Below are positions 16,105 to 23,603 of a DNA stretch of 64,000 bases, in pieces (within the stretch, counting starts at the first letter, position 1; the number at the start of each line of letters is the position of its first letter). This DNA comes from Mycobacterium sp. Aquia_213. GTDB lineage: Bacteria > Actinomycetota > Actinomycetes > Mycobacteriales > Mycobacteriaceae. The notes under the pieces were generated by a model that saw nothing but the letters and a program-made list of their open reading frames with translations, was not told the origin of the DNA and did no database searches. The stretch is taken from contig NZ_CP113116.1 in the NCBI RefSeq assembly GCF_026625985.1, positions 4,278,001 to 4,342,000 on the forward strand, in the 5' to 3' direction. The translations under genes were made by a program, and so were the position numbers.

Positions 16105-16769
16105 GCACGGATGACATCGCGGTGCTCCTAGTCGATGACCAGGAGCTAGTACGTTCCGGGCTGAGAAGAATGCTTCGGCCCAAAAGTGGTTTCAAGGTGG
16201 TCGGTGAGTGCTCGGACGGATCCGAAGTGCCTGCCGCTGTGGCCCAGTTCGAACCCGACATCGTCGTGATGGACCTGCGAATGAAACACGTGAGCGGGAT
16301 CGAGGCGACCCGGTCGATTCAGGCGCGGGATCACCCACCGCCAGTCCTCGTTCTTACGACGTTCGACGACGACGAGCTGTTGTCGGGTGCGCTGCGTGCC
16401 GGTGCCGCAGGCTTCATCCTCAAGGATTCGCCGGCTGAGGAGCTCATCCGAGCTATTCGGGCTGTCGCCGACGGCGAAGCGTTCCTCGACCCTGCGGTTA
16501 CCGGCCGCATCCTCACGACCTACCGTGCGGCAACGCCACGTGGCACAACAGCCTCCGTCGAGCAGCTGACCGCTCGCGAACTCGATGTGCTCGCACTCAT
16601 CGGCCAGGGACGCACCAATACCGAGATTGGCCGGGAGCTGGGAATTTCGGCGTTGACTGTTAAGACCCACGTCGGCCACATCTTCGTCAAGCTCGGACTA
16701 CGCGACCGCGCGGCAGCAATCGTGTATGCATTCGACCGAGGCATCGTAATGCCAGAGTGCGACGGCTGA
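16101..16769 (+). CDS. NarL/FixJ-family response regulator (TCS1)
   Basis: The 222-residue protein has a receiver domain starting IAVLLVDDQELVRSGLRRML, with the phospho-accepting Asp in DIVVMDLRMK and a conserved Lys in GFILKDSPAEE. A C-terminal LuxR-type HTH follows (LTARELDVLALIGQGRTN, then LGISALTVKTHVGHI). It is encoded in a 4-nt overlap with the kinase, so the two are a cognate pair. The receiver is strikingly similar to that of the regulator at 33175, and the two may recognise related DNA boxes. Confidence 0.88.
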   Translation: MSTDDIAVLLVDDQELVRSGLRRMLRPKSGFKVVGECSDGSEVPAAVAQFEPDIVVMDLRMKHVSGIEATRSIQARDHPPPVLVLTTFDDDELLSGALRAGAAGFILKDSPAEELIRAIRAVADGEAFLDPAVTGRILTTYRAATPRGTTASVEQLTARELDVLALIGQGRTNTEIGRELGISALTVKTHVGHIFVKLGLRDRAAAIVYAFDRGIVMPECDG

Positions 16770-17222
16770 CTCATGAGATGACGAGTCCGAGCAGTCGCGG
16801 GGCACTTTGCGCCACTGAACGCAGCCTCGCTGATTCGTCCTCCGAACACGTTGCACAGCACAGCGTTTGCGCGCAGCGTCAGTCGCAGCCGATTGTCCAA
16901 GAACTCACTTCTGTCGTCGTCGTTGGGCTAACTCGCGGCGACTGCGACTGCGACTGCGACCGCGACCGCGTTGAGCTGACGTTGGCAGTGCGACGCCGCA
17001 GGCGAGCGCTGGCAACTCGGCGGTGCGCTTGCGCTCCGTGGCCGCAACCGACGCGCCTGGCGTCACCCACAGAGTGAAGGACCAATCATGTTGAATCCCC
17101 GTTGCATAACCGATCAGTAACTCTCGACGAAGACGATGCAATGTGATCGACCGAACTTCGGGAGGGTTGGGCGGTCGAGACAAGGTCATCGGCAGTGGGC
17201 GCGAGACAGCAATCGGGGCATT
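16770..17222. other. Non-coding gap with hexanucleotide repeats
   Basis: No convincing gene was found between the regulator and the SnoaL-like gene. At 16938-16970 a (GCGACT)n / (GCGACC)n microsatellite of about five and a half units inflates spurious reading frames on both strands. The promoter of the SnoaL-like gene must lie here. Confidence 0.5.
16938..16970. repeat. Hexanucleotide microsatellite GCGAC(T/C)
   Basis: Tandem GCGACT x3 followed by GCGACC x2 in an intergenic region; a slippage-prone tract with no evident function. Confidence 0.7.
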
Positions 17223-17774
17223 ATGACGACAATCACGGGGTCGGGGCAGTTCACAATCAATGCGGCAGCAGATCGAATCGAGAGCAACGAATGGTTGCGC
17301 GGATTCATCGACCGATACATTGCTGCGTGGAGTTTGAAGGACGGCGCAGCGGTTTCGACGTGCATGACAGAGGATGCGATTTGGCACGAACCCACAACGG
17401 CGAAACCGGTCGAGGGTCGTTGCAGGGTAGCTGATTTCGTCTCGGAGACAGTGCGTACCTTTCCGGACATCTGCCACTCTAACCCGTTCCCACCCGTAAT
17501 CACCGCAGACGCGAAGGCTGCACTCGTGCCGTGGCGGATCACTGGCACTCATCTGGGCGTGATCGATCCACCCGGATTCGCAGGGACAGGAAAGACCATT
17601 GACGTGTTCGCGATCGATATTTGGCAGTTCCGGTCCGGACTGATTTGGCGCGGACAATCGATATGGAATCTTGCGGAGATGCTTCAACAACTGGGCATTA
17701 TGCCGGCGCGTGGCAGCGCAGCCGAACGTGCGCTCGCCCGAGCTCAGCGATGGCGGTCGAAAGTCGGTTTGTAG
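17223..17774 (+). CDS. SnoaL-like / NTF2-fold protein (polyketide cyclase-like)
   Basis: The 183-residue protein has the cone-shaped NTF2 pattern: an N-terminal helix (LRGFIDRYIAAWSLKD), then MTEDAIWHEPTTAKPVEGRC, a DICHSNPFPPVITAD strand, an internal WRITGTHLG and the closing IDVFAIDIWQFRSGLIWRG. This is the arrangement of SnoaL-like and ester-cyclase proteins, which bind hydrophobic ligands and sometimes cyclise polyketides. A role in polyketide tailoring is possible but not implied by its position. It is 83 nt upstream of the hemophore-related gene, same strand. Confidence 0.75.
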   Translation: MTTITGSGQFTINAAADRIESNEWLRGFIDRYIAAWSLKDGAAVSTCMTEDAIWHEPTTAKPVEGRCRVADFVSETVRTFPDICHSNPFPPVITADAKAALVPWRITGTHLGVIDPPGFAGTGKTIDVFAIDIWQFRSGLIWRGQSIWNLAEMLQQLGIMPARGSAAERALARAQRWRSKVGL

Positions 17775-17857
17775 CAATGTCGGACGTGAAAAGGCCAAAC
17801 AAACATAGATACAACAGGTCCCATCATCAGGGATCCGCAACACAGATAAGGAACACA

Positions 17858-18250
17858 ATGCTGAAAATCAGTCGCATGAGTGTGCGCCGACAAGCCGTCG
17901 GCGTCTGTCTACTCGCCGGTCTATCTACAACGACGATCATGGCGCCAACGGCGTCCGCAACGCCTGACTGCAGTCCTGCCGCATTGAATAACACCGTCAC
18001 TTCGGTGACGAGCTCGGCCCACCGGTACCTCGACGTTCACCCAGAAGCCAATGCAGTGGTGAAGGCAGCGGAAAACCAACCGCGCGCGGAGGCGGCAACC
18101 AATCTGCGTACCTACTTCACCGCTCACCCGCAGGAGTACTACGACCTGCGGGGCATCCTGGAACCGATCGGTGACATTCAGCGCCAGTGCAATACAACCG
18201 CGCTGTCACCATTCTGGGAGTCGGCCTACAACGAGTTCATGGCCGGCTGA
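17858..18250 (+). CDS. Secreted hemophore-related protein (Rv0203-like family)
   Basis: A 130-residue precursor with a clear Sec signal peptide: basic start MLKISRMSVRRQAVGV, hydrophobic core, and a likely cleavage after SASA before TPDCSP. The mature part has two Cys (PDCSPAAL and RQCNTT) and the motif NLRTYFTAHPQEYYDLRGIL. This is typical of the mycobacterial hemophore-related family that carries heme between envelope and membrane. AAGGA lies 5 nt before ATG 17858. In M. tuberculosis the family works with MmpL3/MmpL11; here an MmpL gene is 2 kb away on the other strand, but a direct link is only inference. Confidence 0.8.
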   Translation: MLKISRMSVRRQAVGVCLLAGLSTTTIMAPTASATPDCSPAALNNTVTSVTSSAHRYLDVHPEANAVVKAAENQPRAEAATNLRTYFTAHPQEYYDLRGILEPIGDIQRQCNTTALSPFWESAYNEFMAG

Positions 18251-18987
18251 CCGTCGCTGACAACTCGCCACGCTCTCCATCCAAGGCGCTGGTGTATTGG
18301 ACCCGTACCCTAAGTAGTGGCACCACCTGGTCGCGACGTGGTCTAAAGTGGTGCGCTCAGGTATTGCACTCGGCTTGCACGCGTACCCGTCCATCTCAGG
18401 TCGGTGCGCGGTCGGCACCGACGTACTGCCGCGGCTACTCCCGCGCGCTGGCCCGCCAGTTACTACGACCCGCGCCGAGCCAAGAATCTGTCAACCGTTG
18501 ATGTTGATCGTTCCGGTTAGCCTGATCGCTTACCCGATCCTGGCGCCTCGCCGGCGCGGTGAAGTTGTCCCCCACCCGGACCACCATTCATAGTCGCAGA
18601 TTCAGTCGCGACCTTCTTGCAGCCGAGTCTTTGGGCGAACCGGGGGGTGGAGTGCACCATCGTCTCGATCTGGCCGCCCATACCGGATCGGTCCACGTCG
18701 TCGCTGTGTGGTCGTTGACGGCTTTGAGACAAGGGCCGGCGAACAGCTCACATGGGAGCCGCTCGTCGGAGCGCGCCGGATAGGCCATTGAAGTCGCCGC
18801 CCGGCAATGAATTACGTTGCCCTACCGGTTTTTACGATAACAGCCAGCTCACACCATCAGCGACGCCGCAATTGCCGCGGCCGCAACGAGAGTCGGCCGA
18901 CGCCATAACCGCGTGAGTGTGCTGCGAGCAACTCGTGTCGTCAGGTGCTTCGCCCTTGTGCTGGGGGACGGAGCCGTGAGACGTCAG
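18251..18987. other. 737-bp gap without a supported gene
   Basis: All frames here are short and lack ribosome sites or recognisable motifs. Composition is GC-rich and resembles decayed coding DNA rather than a regulatory region. The convergent ends of the hemophore-related and GNAT genes flank it. Confidence 0.5.
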
Positions 18988-19611
18988 TTAGTTGTTGGGC
19001 CTACGAAGCATGAGTTCAATGGGAGGGGCACCTAGCGGTGTGACCTGTTGCAGGGTGACGAAACCATGTCGTCGGTAGAGTCGCGCGTTGTCAGCAGTCG
19101 ACGCTTCGAGGTAGGCAGGCAAATTCCGTTCATCGCAGAGTCGTTCCACCTCGGCTAGGAGTGACGCACCGACTCCCTGTCCTTGCGCCGCCGGAACGAC
19201 GCCACCGTAGGGCAGGTAGAAATGCGGTTCGCGGGGATGTAGCCGCTCAAGCACAGTAAGCATGCCGAAGGCGTGGCCAAGGCGGCGTCGAAAAATCCCT
19301 GCATAGCCGAGACCATGACGGGCCTGGGTATGCATCGGTTTCCGCCAGTGACCTGGTGGCAGCATCAGCAACGCCCCGAGGTTGCCCGTGGAGTCGGTCG
19401 CCACGAAACTGCATAGGTGAGGCAATATCAGGCGCGCCTCGACGGCGAAGAATCGCTGCAACGCTTCTGGCCGCCGGCCGGGGTCGGGAACCAACCACCC
19501 GTATAACGGGTCATTTTGGAATGCTTCGGCCAATACGTCGGCAACGGCATGGCATTGCGATTGGCTCGCGCGGGTGATCCGTCGCCCGTGATCGACGGCC
19601 TGCGGTGTCAT
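18988..19611 (-). CDS. GNAT-family N-acetyltransferase
   Basis: The 207-residue protein carries the acetyl-CoA binding motif A: YGGVVPAAQGQGVGASLLAE, with the Q/R-x-x-G-x-G/A signature in GQGVGA. Motif B follows in LEASTADNARLYRRHGF. The N-terminal half (VADVLAEAFQNDPLYGWLVPD) is typical of the GNAT subgroup often found with natural-product genes. ATG 19611 has GGGAG upstream; the frame is open to 19686. It is the last gene on the minus strand of the polyketide locus. It could acylate the amine created by the alpha-oxoamine synthase, but a housekeeping function is equally possible. Confidence 0.8.
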   Translation of the reverse strand: MTPQAVDHGRRITRASQSQCHAVADVLAEAFQNDPLYGWLVPDPGRRPEALQRFFAVEARLILPHLCSFVATDSTGNLGALLMLPPGHWRKPMHTQARHGLGYAGIFRRRLGHAFGMLTVLERLHPREPHFYLPYGGVVPAAQGQGVGASLLAEVERLCDERNLPAYLEASTADNARLYRRHGFVTLQQVTPLGAPPIELMLRRPNN

Positions 19612-19745
19612 AGTGCACTCCCTATGTAGCGCGCCCCCCACAGTGGCGCATCTAAAGCAGCGAGTCGGCAGAGATCCTTGCAGCATTTACATTCTGTTCT
19701 CATAGTCACGTTCTTTCGCTCCTTCTTAGTGATCTTTCCTTTAGG

Positions 19746-19925
19746 CTAGGGTCGACCATCGTCGTAAAAGTCTGTGCCACAAGGCCATCGAGCGACGACC
19801 GTGATCGATCCAAAGTAACGCTTCGCTCGCCTGTACATATACGCCGCTTTCTTAGCGCCAGTCCCGTCGAAGCGCTGTGCAGACGCGGGCCCGCCAATGC
19901 CGGCTCCGGTAATCACGAGGTTCAT
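19746..19925 (-). pseudogene. N-terminal remnant of an FAD-dependent monooxygenase, coupled to mmpL
   Basis: The ATG at 19925 overlaps the mmpL stop (ATGA) and the frame begins MNLVITGAGIGGPASAQRF. That is the dinucleotide-binding GxGxxG start of class A FAD monooxygenases. After about 20 residues the similarity is lost (DGTGAKKAAYMYRRAKRYF) and a TAG at 19748 ends it at 59 codons, far short of the family's roughly 400. A large deletion after the FAD motif is the simplest explanation. The 4-nt overlap shows it was once part of the mmpL operon, so the pathway may have lost an oxidative tailoring step. Confidence 0.55.
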
Positions 19926-22087
19926 GCCGACTTCGCCGTGAATTGCAATGGCGGCGTTTTCGATTCAATCGGATGGACAGCTGCGCTGACCCGGCGTGTC
20001 CAAGGCAAGCGTGGCAACCACCAGTTGGCACGTCCCATTAGCTTGACCAGTGCGGGCACCAAGAGCATACGCACGATGGTGGCATCGATGAAGATGGCCA
20101 ATGCCATGCCGAGCCCGATGATCTTAATCATGCTCACACTCGACGACCCAAGTGCTGCCGTGACGATGATCATCAGTGCTGCCGCCGCTGTGATGACTCG
20201 GGCTGTTTGCGAAACACCCACCCGCACAGCCTCTTCAGTTGTTGCTCCGTGCTCGTGGGCCTCCATCATTCTGGACATAAGGAACAACTCATAGTCGGTG
20301 GACAGCCCGAATACGGCACCGATGACCACGATCAACGACGGCAAGGGCAACGGACCGGCATCTGCGCCGAAGAGTTCGGCACCGTGTCCATCTTGGAAGA
20401 CCCAGAGCAGAATGCCGATCGTGGCTGCAAGGCTAAACATCGCCATGGCTACCGCCTTGAACGGCAATACGATCGAGCGGAATGCCATGAACATGATCAG
20501 CAGCGTCGCACCAAGCATGACCGCCAGCATCAGGGGGATGCCGCCCACTATCGCAATATCGCTGTCGGCGCCGCTCGCGTTCTCGCCCCCGACGAGGACA
20601 ATCGGACCGGGTGGGCCGGAGATGTGCCGTAACGATTTCACGGTATTCCTCGCGGCCATCGTGAAGTCTGGCTTGGACAGCACAACGTGCAGCAGAACGA
20701 AATCCTTTGCCTTGGACTGCACAAGAACAAAGCGGACGCCGTCGGCTCGTCGGGTGGCGGACATCACCTGGCTCACCGCTTCTTGCGACGGCGGCGCCCC
20801 ATTCTCGCCACGCACCATGAGCGTCGCTCCGTTGGTGGCATTGGGAAACTCCGATGTCAGTGTGGACTGAGCGATGCGGACGGGGCTACCCGTTGACAGG
20901 CCGCTGATATCGACCTGGCCGGGTTTGACGCCAAACAGAGGCCCGGCCAAGACGAGCAAGACTCCGACGACAACAGCTGCGGCAATTATCGGACGTTTCA
21001 TCACCCGGTCAGCGACAGCGCTCCAAAATCGCGCGGTCCTTGCCTCGTTCAGCCGCTGCGCACCGCGCCCGACTGACAGCGCGTTTATGCGGTGGCCAAG
21101 GATTGCCAGGACAGCGGGGACCGCGGTGAGCGAGATAAGCGCAGCGATATCAACCGCCGCGATCGCGCCAAATCCCACTGACCGCAGCGCTGCAACGGGG
21201 GCTGCGAGCACTCCAGCGAACGCGCACGTCATCAAAAGGGTCGAGAATGCTACCGCCCGTCCGGCGGTCCGAACCGTTCGCTGTGCGGCGACAACCGGCG
21301 AATGTCCGTCGTTAAGCTCTTCGCGGAACCGGCTCACCAGAAACAGGCCGTAGTCGATTGCGAGGCCGAGTCCGAGCACAGAGGCAACGTCAAGCGCGAA
21401 CGCGCTCACGTCGGTATAGATCGATATCAGCCGCAACGCTCCCAGAGAGCCGAAAATTGTAAGGCCGCCAACGACAACCGGAACCGTCGCGGCGACGAAG
21501 CCGCCGAAAATTACCAGTACGAGAAGTAGCGTCAAGGGAACTGCCACCGACTCTGCCAGCATGACATCGCGTTTCGACTCGGCGTTGTATGCATCGGTGA
21601 CCGCACTGATTCCGGTGAACTGGGTTCGAATTCCAGGCACGGTCAGTTCGCGCGTGAGCTTCATGTACGCCTTGAGTCTGTCTCCATCACCGCCTCTGAG
21701 CGAAAGCACTGCAAGAGCCTTGGTTCGGTCAGTCGAAACGAGCGCCTGACGAATCGGACCCGACGCCGTCCAATACGACTCGATTGGTCTGGCAAGCACG
21801 TCAGAGCTCACAGCCTTGAGTCGATCGAGGACTTGGGGCCGTATGTCCTCGAGCGAGCGCCCCGCGGGGGCCGTATAGATCGCGACAACGTCTGGTGTCT
21901 GGCGGCCGAGATCCGACGCTATCAGGTTGTCCACCTGCGCGGACTCGCTGTCGGGGTCGGTGTAGCCGGCCAGGTTCAGTCGATCAAGCACCCCGAGTCC
22001 CCACAACCCGCTCAGCAGGACGACCACTACCGCCATGACCGCGACGAGCCAAGGCCGTACGAGGATGAGGCGAGCCCATGTTGTCAT
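19922..22087 (-). CDS. MmpL-family RND lipid transporter
   Basis: The 721-residue inner-membrane protein has two MMPL repeats, each with a large extracytoplasmic loop after the first helix and a bundle of five helices. Conserved DY pairs occur in helix four of each half: GLGLAIDYGLFLVSRFREE and VFGLSTDYELFLMSRMMEA, the proton-relay feature of the family. Length is at the short end of MmpL proteins, with no long C-terminal tail. It is in the minus-strand operon with the PKS and alpha-oxoamine synthase, after a 70-codon gene that overlaps its start by 4 nt. MmpL proteins export the lipid made by their neighbouring PKS, so this one probably exports the product of this locus. No MmpS partner is seen. 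Confidence 0.9.
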   Translation of the reverse strand: MTTWARLILVRPWLVAVMAVVVVLLSGLWGLGVLDRLNLAGYTDPDSESAQVDNLIASDLGRQTPDVVAIYTAPAGRSLEDIRPQVLDRLKAVSSDVLARPIESYWTASGPIRQALVSTDRTKALAVLSLRGGDGDRLKAYMKLTRELTVPGIRTQFTGISAVTDAYNAESKRDVMLAESVAVPLTLLLVLVIFGGFVAATVPVVVGGLTIFGSLGALRLISIYTDVSAFALDVASVLGLGLAIDYGLFLVSRFREELNDGHSPVVAAQRTVRTAGRAVAFSTLLMTCAFAGVLAAPVAALRSVGFGAIAAVDIAALISLTAVPAVLAILGHRINALSVGRGAQRLNEARTARFWSAVADRVMKRPIIAAAVVVGVLLVLAGPLFGVKPGQVDISGLSTGSPVRIAQSTLTSEFPNATNGATLMVRGENGAPPSQEAVSQVMSATRRADGVRFVLVQSKAKDFVLLHVVLSKPDFTMAARNTVKSLRHISGPPGPIVLVGGENASGADSDIAIVGGIPLMLAVMLGATLLIMFMAFRSIVLPFKAVAMAMFSLAATIGILLWVFQDGHGAELFGADAGPLPLPSLIVVIGAVFGLSTDYELFLMSRMMEAHEHGATTEEAVRVGVSQTARVITAAAALMIIVTAALGSSSVSMIKIIGLGMALAIFIDATIVRMLLVPALVKLMGRANWWLPRLPWTRRVSAAVHPIESKTPPLQFTAKSA

Positions 22088-22296
22088 TTTTGCTCCCGAA
22101 GGTCAGCGGCGGACATTCGCGCCCGCGCGGTTGTTCGATACAGGGCCGAACGGGCGAACACGCCCGTTCCGCCCCTCGGCATGAGTTCGTCGCGACGGAG
22201 TATCACGTAATCGCGGAGGAGTGTGTTCGCCAGACAGTCGCCAGGGTGAGCAGCAACTCCAATCAACCCGGTCGAAGCGCGAACTGCGATGGCCAT
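22084..22296 (-). CDS. 70-residue protein translationally coupled to mmpL
   Basis: The frame starts MAIAVRASTGLIGVAAHPGD with an excellent GAGGAGG at 6-nt spacing, and its TGA overlaps the mmpL ATG. The product is soluble with many Arg residues (LRDYVILRRDELMPRGG, then SALYRTTARARM) and no membrane segment, so it is not an MmpS. No family is recognised. The strong ribosome site and 4-nt coupling argue for translation; it could be an accessory protein or a leader that sets mmpL expression. Confidence 0.5.
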   Translation of the reverse strand: MAIAVRASTGLIGVAAHPGDCLANTLLRDYVILRRDELMPRGGTGVFARSALYRTTARARMSAADLREQK

Positions 22297-22325
22297 TTGA
22301 CTCCTCCTCACGTGTACAGCGCTAC

Positions 22326-23603
22326 CTAGGTCGTGCGAACTACTTTGTCGAGTTCCTCGACCGCCGTTTCCAATTGGTCGGTGGTGTGCTCGCTTGTCGC
22401 GAAGAAACGCAGTCGCTCCTCTCCTTGCGGCACAGCTGGCGCGAGGATCGCATTGACATTGATTCCCGCTTGAATCAGCTTGACCGACGCCAAAGCGGCG
22501 CGCCCGATCTCGCCCATGATCACGGGAACGATCGGTGTCCCTTGTGCGACTCCTGTTTCAAATCCACGGTCAATGAACAACTTCCAAAGATGGCGCCCGT
22601 TCTCCTGCAGTCTCTGGACACGCTCTGGCTCCGCTTCAAGCACCTCGAGCGCGGCCAGGGCGGCGGCGATCGCCGAAGGCGCCGGCCCTCCTGTGAACAT
22701 GCTCAATCCTGGTGCCGAATACTTGAAAGCCATGACAAGATCGCGCTTTCCCGCGAGGAAGCCGCCGCAGCTGCCGAGTGCCTTCGACAACGTGCCCATC
22801 CAGATGTCGACCGCGTCGCCGGCAAGGCCGTACACCTCGCGCATCCCAAATCCTCGACCGCCGAGAACGCCGAAGGAATGTGCTTCGTCGATCATGATCA
22901 CGCAGTCGTATTTCCTTGCCACCGCGATGAGCTCTGGCAGCAGCGCTGTATCGCCCTCCATGCTGTAATGGCCCTCGAGCACCACCATCGCCCGCTCAGC
23001 GCTACTCCGCGACATCTTCAGCACCGCCTCCAGCGAGGTCGGATCGTTGTGTCGGAAGTTGACTCGTCGGCACCCTGCCCATTGCGTACCGGACACCAAA
23101 CTGTTGTGCACGAGCGAGTCGCAGAATGCAATATCGCGCGGCCCCAGCAAGTAGCCGATCACCGCCGCATTCGTGAGGTATCCGCTCGTTGTCGCAATCG
23201 ACTCCTCGACGTCGTAGGCGCATGCGATGCGCCTTTCGAGTTGTGCGTACAGCGAGATTTCGCCCGACACGACTCGGCTGGCCGACACCGAGGTGCCGTA
23301 AGTATCGATGGCGGCTTTGGCGGCCTCGGAAACATGCGGATGGCCGGATAGCCCGAGATAGTTATAACTGCTGAAATTCACCAGTTCGCGGCCGTACTTC
23401 TGCACAGTGGTCGCATTGACTCCCTCGTGCGGTTCGAGGTACGGGTTCGGGAGGCCAAGACGCTCGATGTGGGAACGAAATTCCAGACGGTGTCGCGTAG
23501 TTACCACTTCGGGGTGGTCGTCGAACGACGCCGGCCGACGGGTCCTGGTGCGTGTGTGTACGCCGTTCCTGTCACGGGTCAATGCAAGTGATTCGATGCT
23601 CAT
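22326..23603 (-). CDS. Alpha-oxoamine synthase (PLP aminotransferase class I/II; AONS/SPT-like)
   Basis: This is a 425-residue fold-type I PLP enzyme: NFSSYNYLGLSGHPHV in the N-terminal arm, VIMIDEAHSFGVLGGRGFG with the PLP-ring Asp and His, and the Schiff-base Lys in MGTLSKALGSCGGFLAG. Length and motifs match 8-amino-7-oxononanoate synthase, KBL and serine palmitoyltransferase, all of which condense an acyl thioester with an amino acid and release CO2. The ATG overlaps the PKS stop by 4 nt, and the PKS has no thioesterase, so this enzyme is the likely off-loading step. It would release the polyketide as an alpha-aminoketone, as Fum8 does in fumonisin biosynthesis. A biotin role is unlikely since no bio genes adjoin. 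Amino-acid co-substrate unknown. Confidence 0.88.
   Translation of the reverse strand: MSIESLALTRDRNGVHTRTRTRRPASFDDHPEVVTTRHRLEFRSHIERLGLPNPYLEPHEGVNATTVQKYGRELVNFSSYNYLGLSGHPHVSEAAKAAIDTYGTSVSASRVVSGEISLYAQLERRIACAYDVEESIATTSGYLTNAAVIGYLLGPRDIAFCDSLVHNSLVSGTQWAGCRRVNFRHNDPTSLEAVLKMSRSSAERAMVVLEGHYSMEGDTALLPELIAVARKYDCVIMIDEAHSFGVLGGRGFGMREVYGLAGDAVDIWMGTLSKALGSCGGFLAGKRDLVMAFKYSAPGLSMFTGGPAPSAIAAALAALEVLEAEPERVQRLQENGRHLWKLFIDRGFETGVAQGTPIVPVIMGEIGRAALASVKLIQAGINVNAILAPAVPQGEERLRFFATSEHTTDQLETAVEELDKVVRTT

Noticed and set aside
16905..17858. 317-codon minus-strand frame ending in Arg/Ser repeats
   Set aside because: Opposite the SnoaL-like gene and extended through the GCGACT microsatellite; no motif.
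22221..23351. 376-codon plus-strand frame opposite the alpha-oxoamine synthase
   Set aside because: His/Arg-rich shadow of the PLP enzyme, which has full motifs on the minus strand.
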